Source: Nocardia cyriacigeorgica (GTDB lineage: Bacteria > Actinomycetota > Actinomycetes > Mycobacteriales > Mycobacteriaceae). Taken from it: a DNA stretch of 64,000 nt. The translations under genes were made by a program, and so were the position numbers. The DNA lies in NCBI RefSeq assembly GCF_029868385.1, contig NZ_JARWNX010000060.1, forward strand, positions 62,001 through 126,000. Reading direction: 5' to 3'. The notes below the pieces were generated by a model, which saw only the letters and a program-made list of their open reading frames with translations, ran no database searches and was not told where the DNA came from. Numbering within the stretch: position 1 is the stretch's first letter; every line of letters starts with the position of its first letter. Of this stretch, positions 7,747 through 16,346 are shown in pieces.

Positions 7747-8673
7747 TCAGAAACCGAGCTTGCCCAGCTGCTTCGGATCGCGCTGCCAGTCCTTGGCGAC
7801 CTTCACGTGCAGGTTCAGATAGATGCGGGTACCGAGGATGTGCTCGATCTGTTTGCGGGCGTTGGTGCCGACTTCCTTGAGCCGGGAGCCGCCCTTACCG
7901 ATGACGATCGCCTTCTGACTCGGTCGCTCCACATACAGCAGCGCGTGCACATCGAGCATGTCCTCGCGCTCCTCGTACGGCAGGACCTCCTCGATGACGA
8001 CGGCCAGCGAATGCGGCAGCTCGTCACGTACCCCCTCCAGCGCGGCCTCGCGGATGAGTTCTGCCATCAGGGTTTCCTCGGGCTCATCGGTCAGCTCGCC
8101 GTCGGGATAGAACGCGGGGCCCTCCGGCATCTTCGAGGCGATCACATCGACGAGAACCTCGACCTGCTCGCCCTTGACCGCCGACACCGGAACCACATCG
8201 GCGTCGGGGCCGAGCAGCTGCGATACCGCGAGCAGTTGCGCGGCGACCTGGTCGCGGCTCACCTTGTCGATCTTGGTGACCACACCGAGCAGGGTCGTCT
8301 TCGGCGCCATCTGCTTGATCTGTTGCACGATCCAGCGGTCGCCTGGGCCGATCTTCTCATCGGCCGGGATGCACAGCGCGATCACGTCGACCTCGGAATA
8401 GGTGTCGCGCACCAGATCGTTGAGTCGCTGGCCGAGCAGGGTGCGCGGCCGGTGCAGGCCGGGGGTGTCCACCAGGATGAGCTGGGTGTGTTCCCGATGC
8501 ACGATGCCGCGGATGGTGTGGCGGGTGGTCTGCGGCCGGGAGGAGGTGATCGCGATCTTCGCGCCGACCAGCGCATTGGTCAGCGTCGATTTACCGGTAT
8601 TCGGCCTGCCGACGAAACAGACGAAGCCGGAACGGAATTCGCCGGATGTGGGAGAATCGGACCGGTCAGCCAC
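7747..8673 (-). CDS. era: GTPase Era, 30S ribosome assembly
   Basis: 308 residues from GTG 8673; the open frame extends further upstream, but this start overlaps the preceding stop and gives the normal Era length. The GTPase motifs are GRPNTGKST (22-30), DTPGL (69-73), TKID (133-136, the common NKxD variant) and SAVKGE. The C-terminal KH domain carries VIGKGGSRLKEVG, which binds the 3' end of 16S rRNA. Era helps mature the small ribosomal subunit and couples it to growth. It is the last gene of the minus-strand run phoH-ybeY-CBS protein-deaminase-like-era, with 4-8 base overlaps that imply translational coupling, the same order as in mycobacteria. Confidence 0.97.
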   Translation of the reverse strand: MADRSDSPTSGEFRSGFVCFVGRPNTGKSTLTNALVGAKIAITSSRPQTTRHTIRGIVHREHTQLILVDTPGLHRPRTLLGQRLNDLVRDTYSEVDVIALCIPADEKIGPGDRWIVQQIKQMAPKTTLLGVVTKIDKVSRDQVAAQLLAVSQLLGPDADVVPVSAVKGEQVEVLVDVIASKMPEGPAFYPDGELTDEPEETLMAELIREAALEGVRDELPHSLAVVIEEVLPYEEREDMLDVHALLYVERPSQKAIVIGKGGSRLKEVGTNARKQIEHILGTRIYLNLHVKVAKDWQRDPKQLGKLGF

Positions 8674-9016
8674 CCTGCACCTCGAAACCTTCGGCGATAT
8701 CGAATACCGCGCCCGCGCGGTCGGTGAACACGATCCGCGCCTGCGCCGACACCTCACGCACCGCGGTCACTCCCGAATCGGAGAACTTACCGCCGACCAC
8801 CACAGCCGCTTCGAAGCCTTCCGCGCCGCTGGAGATCGCGGCGGCGACCGCCGCCTGCAATGCGGTGAGCCGCAAAGCCTCCAGTTTCACCTCACCGGCC
8901 GCGTAGGTGCGGCCGTCGGTATCGCGAACGGCGGCGCCGCTGGTGCCCTCGCTACGGGCCATGGCGCCGCGCGCCAGCACCAGCAGCTTGTTGTCCTCGG
9001 CGTCCAGTTCAGTCAT
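8666..9016 (-). CDS. Cytidine-deaminase-like protein lacking zinc ligands
   Basis: 116 residues from ATG 9016; the open frame extends upstream, but this start overlaps the end of the CBS gene by 8 bases. The central segment (GAAVRDTDGRTYAAGEVKLE, LTALQAAVAAAISSGAEG, AAVVVG) follows the cytidine-deaminase fold. The zinc-binding Cys/His-Ala-Glu and Pro-Cys-x-x-Cys signatures are missing, and the protein contains no Cys. It is therefore probably not a zinc deaminase. Its position between the CBS membrane protein and era matches Rv2365c. It overlaps the era start by 8 bases, so translation is probably coupled. Confidence 0.8.
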   Translation of the reverse strand: MTELDAEDNKLLVLARGAMARSEGTSGAAVRDTDGRTYAAGEVKLEALRLTALQAAVAAAISSGAEGFEAAVVVGGKFSDSGVTAVREVSAQARIVFTDRAGAVFDIAEGFEVQGG

Positions 9017-10343
9017 GCGATGTCTCCTGTTCGTCTCGACCGGCCGGGACTTCCCGCACCGTGCCGTTGCCGTTCGATGCCGTATCGCCCTCGACCACCC
9101 GGCTGACCACCACGGTGTGCACGCGCACCCGGCCGCGGGTATCGGCTCCGCCTTCCCCACGCAGCCGCAGACCGTATGCGGTGATCTCGGAGCCGGGCAG
9201 CGGGACCCGGCCGAGTTCATGGGCGAGCAGTCCGCCGACGGTGTCGACGTCCTCCTCCTCGATATCGAGGCCGTACAGCTCGCCGAGATCCTCCACCGAC
9301 AGCCGCGCCGAGACCCGGTAGTGGTCGTCGTCGAGCTTCTCGATGGGTGGAGTCTCGTCGGTGTCGTACTCGTCGGCGATCTCGCCGACGATCTCCTCCA
9401 GCACGTCCTCGATGGTGACCAGCCCGGCGATACCGCCGTATTCGTCGACCAACAGTGCCATATGGTTGCGGCGGCGCTGCATCTCGTCGAGCAGGGCGTC
9501 CAGCGGTTTGGAGTCGGGCATGAACACTGCGGGCCGCATCACCTCGCCGACCCGCACGCTGCGGCCGCGATCGCCGTACTGGACAAGGTCTTTGAGATAG
9601 ACGACACCGAGGATGTCGTCGACGTTGGCGCCGATCACCGGAATCCGCGAATGCCCGCTGCGCACCGCGAGCGAGGTGGCCTGCGCGGCCGTCTTGTCCT
9701 GTTCGATCCACACCATCTCGGTACGCGGCACCATCACCGCCCTGGCCGCGGTGTCACCGAGTTCGAACACCGACTGGATCATCCGGCGTTCGTCGTCGGC
9801 GACCACGCCACGCTCGCGGGCCATATCGACCACCTCGCGCAGCTCGATCTCGGAGGCGAACGGCCCGTTGCGGAAGCCCTTACCGGGGGTGATCGCATTA
9901 CCGATGAGGATCAGCAGCCTGCTGACCGGGCCGAGCAGCGCACCGATGAATTGCAGCGGCAGCGCGGCGGCCAAGGCGATCGAATAGGCGTGCTGACGGC
10001 CGAGCGTACGCGGCCCGACACCGATCACGACATAGTCGACCAGCACCATGATGACCGCCGTCAGCAGCAGTGCCGGACCATCGGACAGCATGGTGGCCAG
10101 CGCGGCCGCGAGCAGGACGGTCGCGGTGATCTCGCACAGGATGCGTAGCAGCACCATGAGATTCACATAGCGCGGCCGATCCTCGACGATACGACTCAGC
10201 CGGGCCGCGCCGGGCCGCTCGGCGCGCACCATATCGTCGAGGCGGGCGGGGGAAATCGTGTTCAACGCGGAGTCGACGGCGGCGAAGACACCGCCGACGG
10301 GAACCAGCAGGACGGCGAGGACGATCAGGGTCAGCGCGTTCAC
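9009..10343 (-). CDS. CNNM/CBS-pair membrane protein of the HlyC/CorC family
   Basis: 444 residues. The N-terminal CNNM (DUF21) region has about four hydrophobic segments (LTLIVLAVLLVPVGGVFAAV, YVNLMVLLRI, ALLLTAVIMVLVDYVVIGV, ALPLQFIGALLGPVSRLLIL). A CBS-domain pair follows at about 200-330 (VPRTEMVWIE, GHSRIPVIG, DDILGVVYLKDL, then VDEYGGIAGLVTIEDVLEEIVGEI). The C-terminus is the CorC_HlyC domain (VSARLSVEDLGELYGL). The family is linked to magnesium or cobalt handling; the ion is not shown here. GTG 10343 overlaps the ybeY stop as GTGA. Orthologous by position to Rv2366c. Confidence 0.92.
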   Translation of the reverse strand: MNALTLIVLAVLLVPVGGVFAAVDSALNTISPARLDDMVRAERPGAARLSRIVEDRPRYVNLMVLLRILCEITATVLLAAALATMLSDGPALLLTAVIMVLVDYVVIGVGPRTLGRQHAYSIALAAALPLQFIGALLGPVSRLLILIGNAITPGKGFRNGPFASEIELREVVDMARERGVVADDERRMIQSVFELGDTAARAVMVPRTEMVWIEQDKTAAQATSLAVRSGHSRIPVIGANVDDILGVVYLKDLVQYGDRGRSVRVGEVMRPAVFMPDSKPLDALLDEMQRRRNHMALLVDEYGGIAGLVTIEDVLEEIVGEIADEYDTDETPPIEKLDDDHYRVSARLSVEDLGELYGLDIEEEDVDTVGGLLAHELGRVPLPGSEITAYGLRLRGEGGADTRGRVRVHTVVVSRVVEGDTASNGNGTVREVPAGRDEQETSHD

Positions 10344-10888
10344 GCCCGGGAATCACCCGGCGTCGTGAAGCCCGCCTTCCCCAGCAGCCTGGCATCACGT
10401 TCGGCGAGTTCGGCGCGGCGTCTGGCCTCACGCAGGCTCTCGTACCACTCCTCGAGCAGCCTGCCCTGGAGCGCGAACATCTCCTTCTCCTCCTCCGGCT
10501 CGGCATGGTCGTAACCGAGCAGGTGCAGCACACCGTGCACGGTGAGCAGTGAGAGTTCGTGGTCGAGGGAATGACCGGCCTTACGCGCCTGTGCCAGCGC
10601 GAACTCGGGGCACAGCACGATATCGCCGAGCATCGAGGGGCCCGGTTCGGGGCTGTCGGGCCGCCCGCCCGGTTCGAGCTCGTCCATCGGGAACGACATC
10701 ACATCGGTCGGGCCCGGCAGATCCATCCACCGCATATGCAGGTCGGCCATGGTGTCGAGATCCACGAGCACCATGGACAGCTCCGCGGCCGGGTGCACAT
10801 CCATCCGCGCGATCACGAACCGCGCCACACCGACCAGATCTTCCTCGGGCACGTCCATACCCGACTCGTTGGCGATCTCGATACTCAC
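10340..10888 (-). CDS. ybeY: Endoribonuclease YbeY, 16S rRNA maturation
   Basis: 182 residues. The zinc-binding signature is HGVLHLLGYDH (H-x3-H-x5-H), preceded by the conserved TDVMSFPMDE and MLGDIVLCPEFA segments. YbeY matures the 3' end of 16S rRNA and acts in ribosome quality control, partnering with Era, which is encoded two genes downstream. The C-terminal tail after the zinc site (about 40 charged residues) is longer than in E. coli, as is common in actinobacteria. The GTG start at 10888 lies 64 bases after phoH. The stop overlaps the next gene by 4 bases. Confidence 0.96.
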   Translation of the reverse strand: MSIEIANESGMDVPEEDLVGVARFVIARMDVHPAAELSMVLVDLDTMADLHMRWMDLPGPTDVMSFPMDELEPGGRPDSPEPGPSMLGDIVLCPEFALAQARKAGHSLDHELSLLTVHGVLHLLGYDHAEPEEEKEMFALQGRLLEEWYESLREARRRAELAERDARLLGKAGFTTPGDSRA

Positions 10889-10952
10889 CAGGTCAGCCTA
10901 ATGGGTGCGGCCGGACATCGTCCGACCGCAACCCCGCCCCGACATGTCGGCG

Positions 10953-12059
10953 TTACCGCCGCCCGGTGCGGTTGGCGGCACGCCGCTGGGCGCGGTTGCC
11001 CGGCATATGGGGGCCGACCGGGCGGGTCTCGGCCTCGAAGCGGTCATACGCGTCGACGATGTCGGAGACCAGGCGGTGCCGGACGACGTCGCTGCTGGTG
11101 AGTTCGGCGAAGTGGATGTCCTCGATATCGGTGAGGATCTCACTGGCCGCCCGCAACCCCGACCGCGACCCGTTCGGCAGATCGACCTGCGTGACGTCAC
11201 CGGTGACCACGATCTTCGACCCGAACCCCAGCCTGGTCAGAAACATCTTCATCTGCTCGGCCGTGGTGTTCTGCGCCTCGTCCAGGATGATGAACGAATC
11301 ATTCAGCGTTCTACCACGCATATATGCCAGTGGAGCGACCTCGATGACGCCCGCGGCCATGAGCTTCGGGATGGCTTCCGGGTCCATCATGTCGTGCAGG
11401 GCGTCGTAGAGGGGGCGTAGGTAGGGGTCGATCTTTTCGTTGAGGGTGCCGGGCAGGAAGCCGAGGCGTTCGCCCGCTTCGACGGCGGGGCGGGTGAGGA
11501 TGATGCGGTTGACCTGCTTGGACTGCAAGGCCTGCACGGCCTTGGCCATCGCCAGATAGGTCTTGCCGGTGCCCGCCGGGCCGATGCCGAACACGATGGT
11601 GTTGGCGTCGATGGCGTCGACGTAGCGTTTCTGGTTGAGCGTTTTGGGGCGGATGGTCTTGCCGCGCCGGGACAGGATGTCGAGGCTGAGCACCTCGGCG
11701 GGCGATTCGGCGGTGCCCTCGGTCAGCATGGAGACCGTATGGCGGACGGCCTCGGGGGTGACGACCCGATTGCGGCCGGTCAGCGCGACGAGCTGCTCGA
11801 TGACACGCTCGGCGAGCGCCACGTCGGCGGCTTTACCGGTGAGGGTGACGGAGTTGCCACGCACATGGATGTCGGCGTCGAGCAGATCTTCGAGTTCGCG
11901 CAGATTCTGGTCGGCCGAGCCGAGGAACGGGAAGACGGACTCCGGTGCGAGTTCGATACTGGAACGTACGGTGCGTGCCGCGGGACCCGTATCGCTGCCG
12001 CCTGCACCATTGCCGGCCGCGGGTGTCGCCGGGTCGCCGATCTCACCTTGGGTTCTCAC
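10953..12059 (-). CDS. phoH: PhoH-family P-loop ATPase
   Basis: 368 residues from GTG 12059; the frame stays open to 12116, so the start is uncertain. The N-terminal part carries a KH-like segment (FPFLGSADQNLRELEDLL). The ATPase domain has Walker A GPAGTGKTYLA, Walker B FIILDEAQ and the arginine-rich tail of the fold (GFGSKIVVTGDVTQVDLP). It ends in a basic tail (GNRAQRRAANRTGRR). PhoH proteins are predicted RNA-acting ATPases; the conserved phoH-ybeY-era order supports a role in RNA or ribosome metabolism. It is the first gene of this minus-strand operon. The gene at 12465 upstream is separated by 405 bases. Confidence 0.93.
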   Translation of the reverse strand: MRTQGEIGDPATPAAGNGAGGSDTGPAARTVRSSIELAPESVFPFLGSADQNLRELEDLLDADIHVRGNSVTLTGKAADVALAERVIEQLVALTGRNRVVTPEAVRHTVSMLTEGTAESPAEVLSLDILSRRGKTIRPKTLNQKRYVDAIDANTIVFGIGPAGTGKTYLAMAKAVQALQSKQVNRIILTRPAVEAGERLGFLPGTLNEKIDPYLRPLYDALHDMMDPEAIPKLMAAGVIEVAPLAYMRGRTLNDSFIILDEAQNTTAEQMKMFLTRLGFGSKIVVTGDVTQVDLPNGSRSGLRAASEILTDIEDIHFAELTSSDVVRHRLVSDIVDAYDRFEAETRPVGPHMPGNRAQRRAANRTGRR

Positions 12060-12464
12060 GTAGTGGCTATAGCCTGCTTTCCGGTCTCGAAGCCGCCGCA
12101 TCACCCGCCCCCGCACCCATGGCGACTACCGCGTGTTCGGCGGCATCGGCCCTGCTCCGGCGCGGTGGAGATCATGCGCTGTGGATGCTCAAAGTTTAAC
12201 GCGCGGCACCGACACCCGCCCACCGAATATGCGGTCAGCGCCTGCCTGCGAACGCCCTACCAGCAGATATGGCAATGCTCCCCGAGATTGGGTAGCCATG
12301 CTGCGGCCATCGAGAAGCGATCGCCAGTGCGGTGCAGGCACCGAGCCCGGCACTCACCCGCATCGGCGCCCTGGTCCAGCGGCCGATGTGCTCGCGATAC
12401 TCGGCCGCGTCGAGGTGCGACGCGACACAGGCCCGCCGACAATCCGGTGACGGCTGGGCGTTCA
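12060..12464. other. Intergenic region between rsmE and phoH, no gene supported
   Basis: 405 bases. Short open frames exist on both strands, but none has a convincing ribosome site, conserved motif or normal codon pattern. It should contain the phoH promoter on the minus strand. M. tuberculosis has extra small genes hereabouts (Rv2369c-Rv2370c); I see no equivalent. Confidence 0.5.
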
Positions 12465-13208
12465 CTACGCCCAGCGCGCCGTCAACGCACCGAGCGCCCC
12501 CAACGCAACCGCTGCCGCGGTCGAGGTGCGCAGCACGGTCGGCCCGAGCAGTACGACTTCTGCACCGGCGTCGGCCAATGCCGACAGCTCGGCATCGTCG
12601 AGCCCGCCCTCCGGTCCCACGATCAGCATGACCGCGGGCGCGCTGCCCAGCGGCAGATCGGTGAACCGGGACCTACCGGATTCGTGCAGGGCCGCGACCA
12701 CCGCGCCGGCGGCCGTCGCGGTGCGCACCGCCGTCAGCAGGTCGGCGGTGCGGTGCAGGCCGGTGACCTCGGGGATGTAGGCGCGCCGGGATTGCCGGGC
12801 CGCCGATCGGGCCGCGGCCCGCCATTTGCCGATGCCCTTGTCGGCCTTGGCTTCCCAGTTGGCTACGCAGCGCGCGGCCTGCCACGGCACGATGACGTCG
12901 GCACCCGCCTCGGTCATCAGCTCGACCGCCAGTTCGGAGCGATCGGATTTCGGCAGCGCCTGGACCACGGTGACGGGCGGGCGCACCGGTTCCGCGACCG
13001 CCGTGGCCCGCACCGCGAGTTCGAGCCGGTCACGCTGCGCGGCAACGACTTCGGATTCGGCGAGCAGCCCACGACCATCGGAGAGCGTGATCTGCTCGCC
13101 GACCCGGATGCGACGCACCGTCGCCGCATGTCTGCCCTCAGGACCGTCGAGCACGGCGATGCCCCCCGGCTCGGGGATCTCGTCGAGGTAGAAGACGGTC
13201 GCGGCCAC
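12465..13208 (-). CDS. rsmE: 16S rRNA (uracil-1498-N3)-methyltransferase RsmE
   Basis: 247 residues with the SPOUT-class knot near the C-terminus: LIVGPEGGLDDAE and LLGPTVLRTSTAA, the SAM-binding signatures of RsmE. The N-terminal PUA-like part contains GRHAATVRRIRVGEQI. VVQALPKSDRSELAVE is the conserved mid-protein segment. It methylates U1498 of 16S rRNA using SAM. GTG 13208 directly abuts the dnaJ stop with no gap, so the two are co-transcribed and probably coupled, as in most actinobacteria (Rv2372c-Rv2373c). Confidence 0.95.
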   Translation of the reverse strand: MAATVFYLDEIPEPGGIAVLDGPEGRHAATVRRIRVGEQITLSDGRGLLAESEVVAAQRDRLELAVRATAVAEPVRPPVTVVQALPKSDRSELAVELMTEAGADVIVPWQAARCVANWEAKADKGIGKWRAAARSAARQSRRAYIPEVTGLHRTADLLTAVRTATAAGAVVAALHESGRSRFTDLPLGSAPAVMLIVGPEGGLDDAELSALADAGAEVVLLGPTVLRTSTAAAVALGALGALTARWA

Positions 13209-14363
13209 CTAGCGTCCGCTGAAGGAGGCGCGCAGCCGGGCGAACAGGCCGCTGTTGTGCTCGGACTGCGCCGACATCACCTCGGCGCGTTCACGATCGC
13301 GCATGCCCTTGTACTTGCGCAGCAGATCGGTCTGCTTACCGTCGAGCTTGGTCGGGATGACGATATCGAGGTGGGCGAGCAGATCGCCGCGCGCGCCGGA
13401 ACGCAGCCTCGGCATGCCGTGCCCGCGCAGCACCGATACCTCGCCGGGCTGGGTGCCCGCCGCGATGGTGAGTTCGGTGGGGCCGTCGAGGATGGTGTCG
13501 ATGACGACGGTGGTGCCCAGCGCCGCGTCCACCATCGGCACCCGCACCGTGCAGTGCAGATCGTCGCCGTCGCGCACGAATACATCGTGCGGCTGCTCGA
13601 CGATCTCCACATACAGATCGCCCGCGTGGCCGCCGCCGGGGCCGACCTCGCCCTGGGCGGCAAGTCGCACCCGCATCCCGTTCGCGACACCGGCCGGAAT
13701 CGGCGCGGCGATCTCACGGCGGGCCCGGACGCGGCCGTCGCCACCGCATTTGTGGCACGGATCGGGAATGGTCTCGCCCGCGCCGCGGCAGGTCGGGCAG
13801 GGCCGTGAGGTCATCACCTGGCCGAGGAACGAACGCTGCACCGACTGCACTTCACCGGCGCCGCCGCAGGTCTCACAACGCACCGGCTTGGATTTGCCGT
13901 TGGTGCCAGCGCCCTGACAGATATCGCAGAGGATGGCGGTGTCGACGGTCAGATGTTTGGTGACGCCGACGGCGCATTCGGCGAGGCTGAGCCGGGTACG
14001 CACCAGCGAATCGGCGCCCGGTTGTACGCGCCCGCGCGGTTTGCGCGCACCGCCCGTTCCGCTCATCCCGCCGAAGAAGGCCTCGAACACATCGCCGAGG
14101 CCGCCGAAGCCCGCGCCGCTGAAGCCGCCACCGGGGCCGCCGCCGGATTCGAGCGGGTCGCCGCCCATATCGACGATGCGCCGCTTCTCCGGGTCCGTCA
14201 GCACCTCGTAGGCCGCCGAGACCTCTTTGAAGCGGGCCTGTGCCGCCTCATCGGGGTTGACGTCGGGATGCAGTTCGCGGGCCAGCTTGCGATAGGCGCG
14301 CTTGAGTTCCTGGTCGGTCGCGTTGTTCGCGACGCCGAGCAGTCCGTAGTAGTCCCGTGCCAC
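13209..14363 (-). CDS. dnaJ2: Molecular chaperone DnaJ (DnaJ2)
   Basis: 384 residues in the full type-I layout: J domain at 1-70 with HPD (ELHPDVNPDE), a Gly/Phe-rich linker (GGGPGGGFSGAGFGGLGD), four zinc-finger repeats (CDICQGAG, CETCGGAG, CPTCRGAG, CHKCGGDG) and the C-terminal substrate-binding part. It stimulates DnaK ATPase and delivers clients. Being beside hrcA rather than in the dnaK operon marks it as the second DnaJ of actinobacteria. GTG 14363 is supported by alignment to the J-domain start (ARDYYGLLGV). A 175-base gap separates it from hrcA. Confidence 0.96.
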   Translation of the reverse strand: MARDYYGLLGVANNATDQELKRAYRKLARELHPDVNPDEAAQARFKEVSAAYEVLTDPEKRRIVDMGGDPLESGGGPGGGFSGAGFGGLGDVFEAFFGGMSGTGGARKPRGRVQPGADSLVRTRLSLAECAVGVTKHLTVDTAILCDICQGAGTNGKSKPVRCETCGGAGEVQSVQRSFLGQVMTSRPCPTCRGAGETIPDPCHKCGGDGRVRARREIAAPIPAGVANGMRVRLAAQGEVGPGGGHAGDLYVEIVEQPHDVFVRDGDDLHCTVRVPMVDAALGTTVVIDTILDGPTELTIAAGTQPGEVSVLRGHGMPRLRSGARGDLLAHLDIVIPTKLDGKQTDLLRKYKGMRDRERAEVMSAQSEHNSGLFARLRASFSGR

Positions 14364-14538
14364 TTGAGTTCTCTAGTCCTTGATCGCTGTCCACAGTTCC
14401 GACTGCGTACGGCCGGATGGGTGTTGGGCTCGTCCCTGGGCCGGTACCGCTCCAACCGCACAGCATTAGTCGGGTTCACTCAACTTTATCCGGCCGGAGA
14501 TTCGAGGGTATCAGTGGAGGCGAGGACCGGCCGCACCG

Positions 14539-15570
14539 TCAGCGCTCGGCGAGGACCTCACCGATGTACCTGGCCACCGCGGCCACCGAGGCGATGGTGC
14601 CCGGATAGTCCATTCTGGTCGGCCCGAGCACGCCCATACCGCCGAGGATCGCGCCGGACGCGCCGTATCCGGTGGTGACCACCGAGGTGCCGCGCATCTG
14701 CTCGACCTGGGTTTCTTCACCGATCTGCACCGTGACGGTGCCCGGTTGCTGCGCGGCCGCCAGCAGCTTCAGGACGATGACCTGTTCCTCCAGCGCCTCG
14801 AGCACCGACCGCAGTGAGCCGGGGAATCCGAAGTCGGCGGCATTGCGGGTGAGATTGGCGGTGCCGCCGAGCACCAGCCGTTCCTCTGGATGTTCGACCA
14901 GGGTCTCGACGAGCACGGTCGACACCCGGACCAGGACGTCACGCAGCCGGGCCGGGGACTGCTCGGGCAATTCGGCCACCGCCGCCGACGCCGCGGCGAG
15001 CCGTTTGCCGTCCATCGCGCCGCCGAGCATGGCGCGTAGGGCGGCCAGATCCTCGTCGTCGACGAGGGCGCCGAGTTCGACGATGCGCTGATCGACGCGC
15101 CCGGTATCGGTGATGACCACCAGTAGCAGTCTGGCCGGATTCAACGCGACCACTTCGATATGCCGCACCGTCGACGCCGAGACGGTGGGGTACTGCACGA
15201 CCGCCACCTGACGGGTCAGCTGGGCCAGCAACCGCACCCCGCGGCGGAGTACGTCGTCGAGATCGACGCCGGATTCCAGGAATTCCAGGATGGCGCGGCG
15301 CTCGGCGGGTGAGAGTGGCTTCACATCGGCGATCCGGTCGACGAACTGCCGGTAGCCCTTGTCGGTGGGAACGCGCCCGGAGCTGGTGTGCGGCTGGGTG
15401 ATGTAGCCCTCGGCCTCCAGCACCGCCATATCGTTGCGCACCGTGGCGCTCGACACACCCAGATTGTGCCGCTCGACAAGTGTTTTCGAGCCGATCGGCT
15501 CCTTGGTCGAGACGTAGTCGGCGACGATCGCCCGCAGGACCTCGAAGCGTCTGTCCTCGGTGCTCGACAT
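14539..15570 (-). CDS. hrcA: Heat-shock repressor HrcA
   Basis: 343 residues from ATG 15570, chosen because GAGGAGGTGGGG lies just upstream; the frame is open to 15660. The N-terminal winged helix is at about 1-75 (RRFEVLRAIVADYVSTKEPIGSK begins it, then GVSSATVRNDMAVLE and TSSGRVPTDKGYR). The remainder is the HrcA sensor and dimer domain (RTSVVTTGYG near the C-terminus). HrcA represses groE-type operons by binding CIRCE (TTAGCACTC-N9-GAGTGCTAA) and is folded by GroEL. I found no CIRCE copy near this gene, so its targets lie elsewhere. It is divergent from the YbaB-like gene. Confidence 0.96.
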   Translation of the reverse strand: MSSTEDRRFEVLRAIVADYVSTKEPIGSKTLVERHNLGVSSATVRNDMAVLEAEGYITQPHTSSGRVPTDKGYRQFVDRIADVKPLSPAERRAILEFLESGVDLDDVLRRGVRLLAQLTRQVAVVQYPTVSASTVRHIEVVALNPARLLLVVITDTGRVDQRIVELGALVDDEDLAALRAMLGGAMDGKRLAAASAAVAELPEQSPARLRDVLVRVSTVLVETLVEHPEERLVLGGTANLTRNAADFGFPGSLRSVLEALEEQVIVLKLLAAAQQPGTVTVQIGEETQVEQMRGTSVVTTGYGASGAILGGMGVLGPTRMDYPGTIASVAAVARYIGEVLAER

Positions 15571-15803
15571 CGGCCCCACCTCCTCGCTCGCGTGGGCGCG
15601 CCGTCGCGGCCGTTGCGCGCGCCACCATACTCGGCCCCGCCGATTCCGGCCGGACCTCACCCATCCAGTTTAGTGGCCACCCGCGATCGGCCGCTGGCGC
15701 CGCTTCGGCGCGGCGGCCGGACACCGCCGCGGCAAACCCGGCCACCGTGATAGTTTCCCGGCGTCTTGGCATCGACAACGACGGAAACACGAGGGAGATC
15801 CGG

Positions 15804-16271
15804 ATGTTCGACGACCCTGCCGGCGCGGCCGCCGATCTCGCCCGCCGGGCACAGGATCTGGAACGGAAGGCCGAGCAGTATCAGGCGTTGCACGGTCGGA
15901 TGGCCGCGATCTCGGTCACCGAGACCTCCCAGGGCGGGCGCGTGACGGTGACCGTCGACAGCGACGGCCTACCGACCGATATCCGTTTCTCCGAGGGCAT
16001 TCGCGGGTTGGGTCCGGCGGCGCTGTCGGCCGAGCTGATGACCTGTCTGCACCGCGCGCAGGCCCGACTGCGTCGCGAGGTCACCGCGACGGTGCGGGAG
16101 CTGGTCGGTGCGGACGAGGCGGGCGCGCACATCATCGGCCGGTACGCCGACCGCTTCGCCGATGAGGAGCCCGAACCGGCGCAAGCGCCGGCGAACCCGA
16201 AGGATCTCATCGGACCGGATTCCGATGACCCGGACGATCAGTACTACCGGGGCAAGACCTGGCTGGCGTGA
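15804..16271 (+). CDS. YbaB/EbfC-family nucleoid-associated-like protein
   Basis: 155 residues from ATG 15804 with GAGGGAG at 15791-15797; longer open-frame starts lack a ribosome site. The first 110 residues match the YbaB/EbfC layout: an amphipathic helix (LARRAQDLERKAEQYQALHG), strands GRVTVTVDSDGLPTDIRF, then a long helix (LSAELMTCLHRAQARLRREV). The C-terminal 45 residues are acidic and proline-rich (DEEPEPAQAPANP). Family members bind DNA as dimers; in mycolic-acid actinobacteria similar proteins also sit beside ESX genes, but no ESX gene is visible here. It converges on hemW. Confidence 0.8.
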   Translation: MFDDPAGAAADLARRAQDLERKAEQYQALHGRMAAISVTETSQGGRVTVTVDSDGLPTDIRFSEGIRGLGPAALSAELMTCLHRAQARLRREVTATVRELVGADEAGAHIIGRYADRFADEEPEPAQAPANPKDLIGPDSDDPDDQYYRGKTWLA

Positions 16272-16346
16272 GCACCACGATCCGAACCGGCACACGCGCC
16301 GCGCCCCGCAGTCGCCGCCGGGACGGTCGACGTGATGCCGGATCGC

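Noticed and set aside
11739..13808. 689-codon open frame on the plus strand
   Set aside because: It is antisense to phoH, rsmE and dnaJ2, which have clear family motifs; long antisense frames are normal at this GC content.
14364..15803. CIRCE element for HrcA
   Set aside because: I searched the flanks of hrcA and dnaJ2 by eye for TTAGCACTC/GAGTGCTAA and found none.
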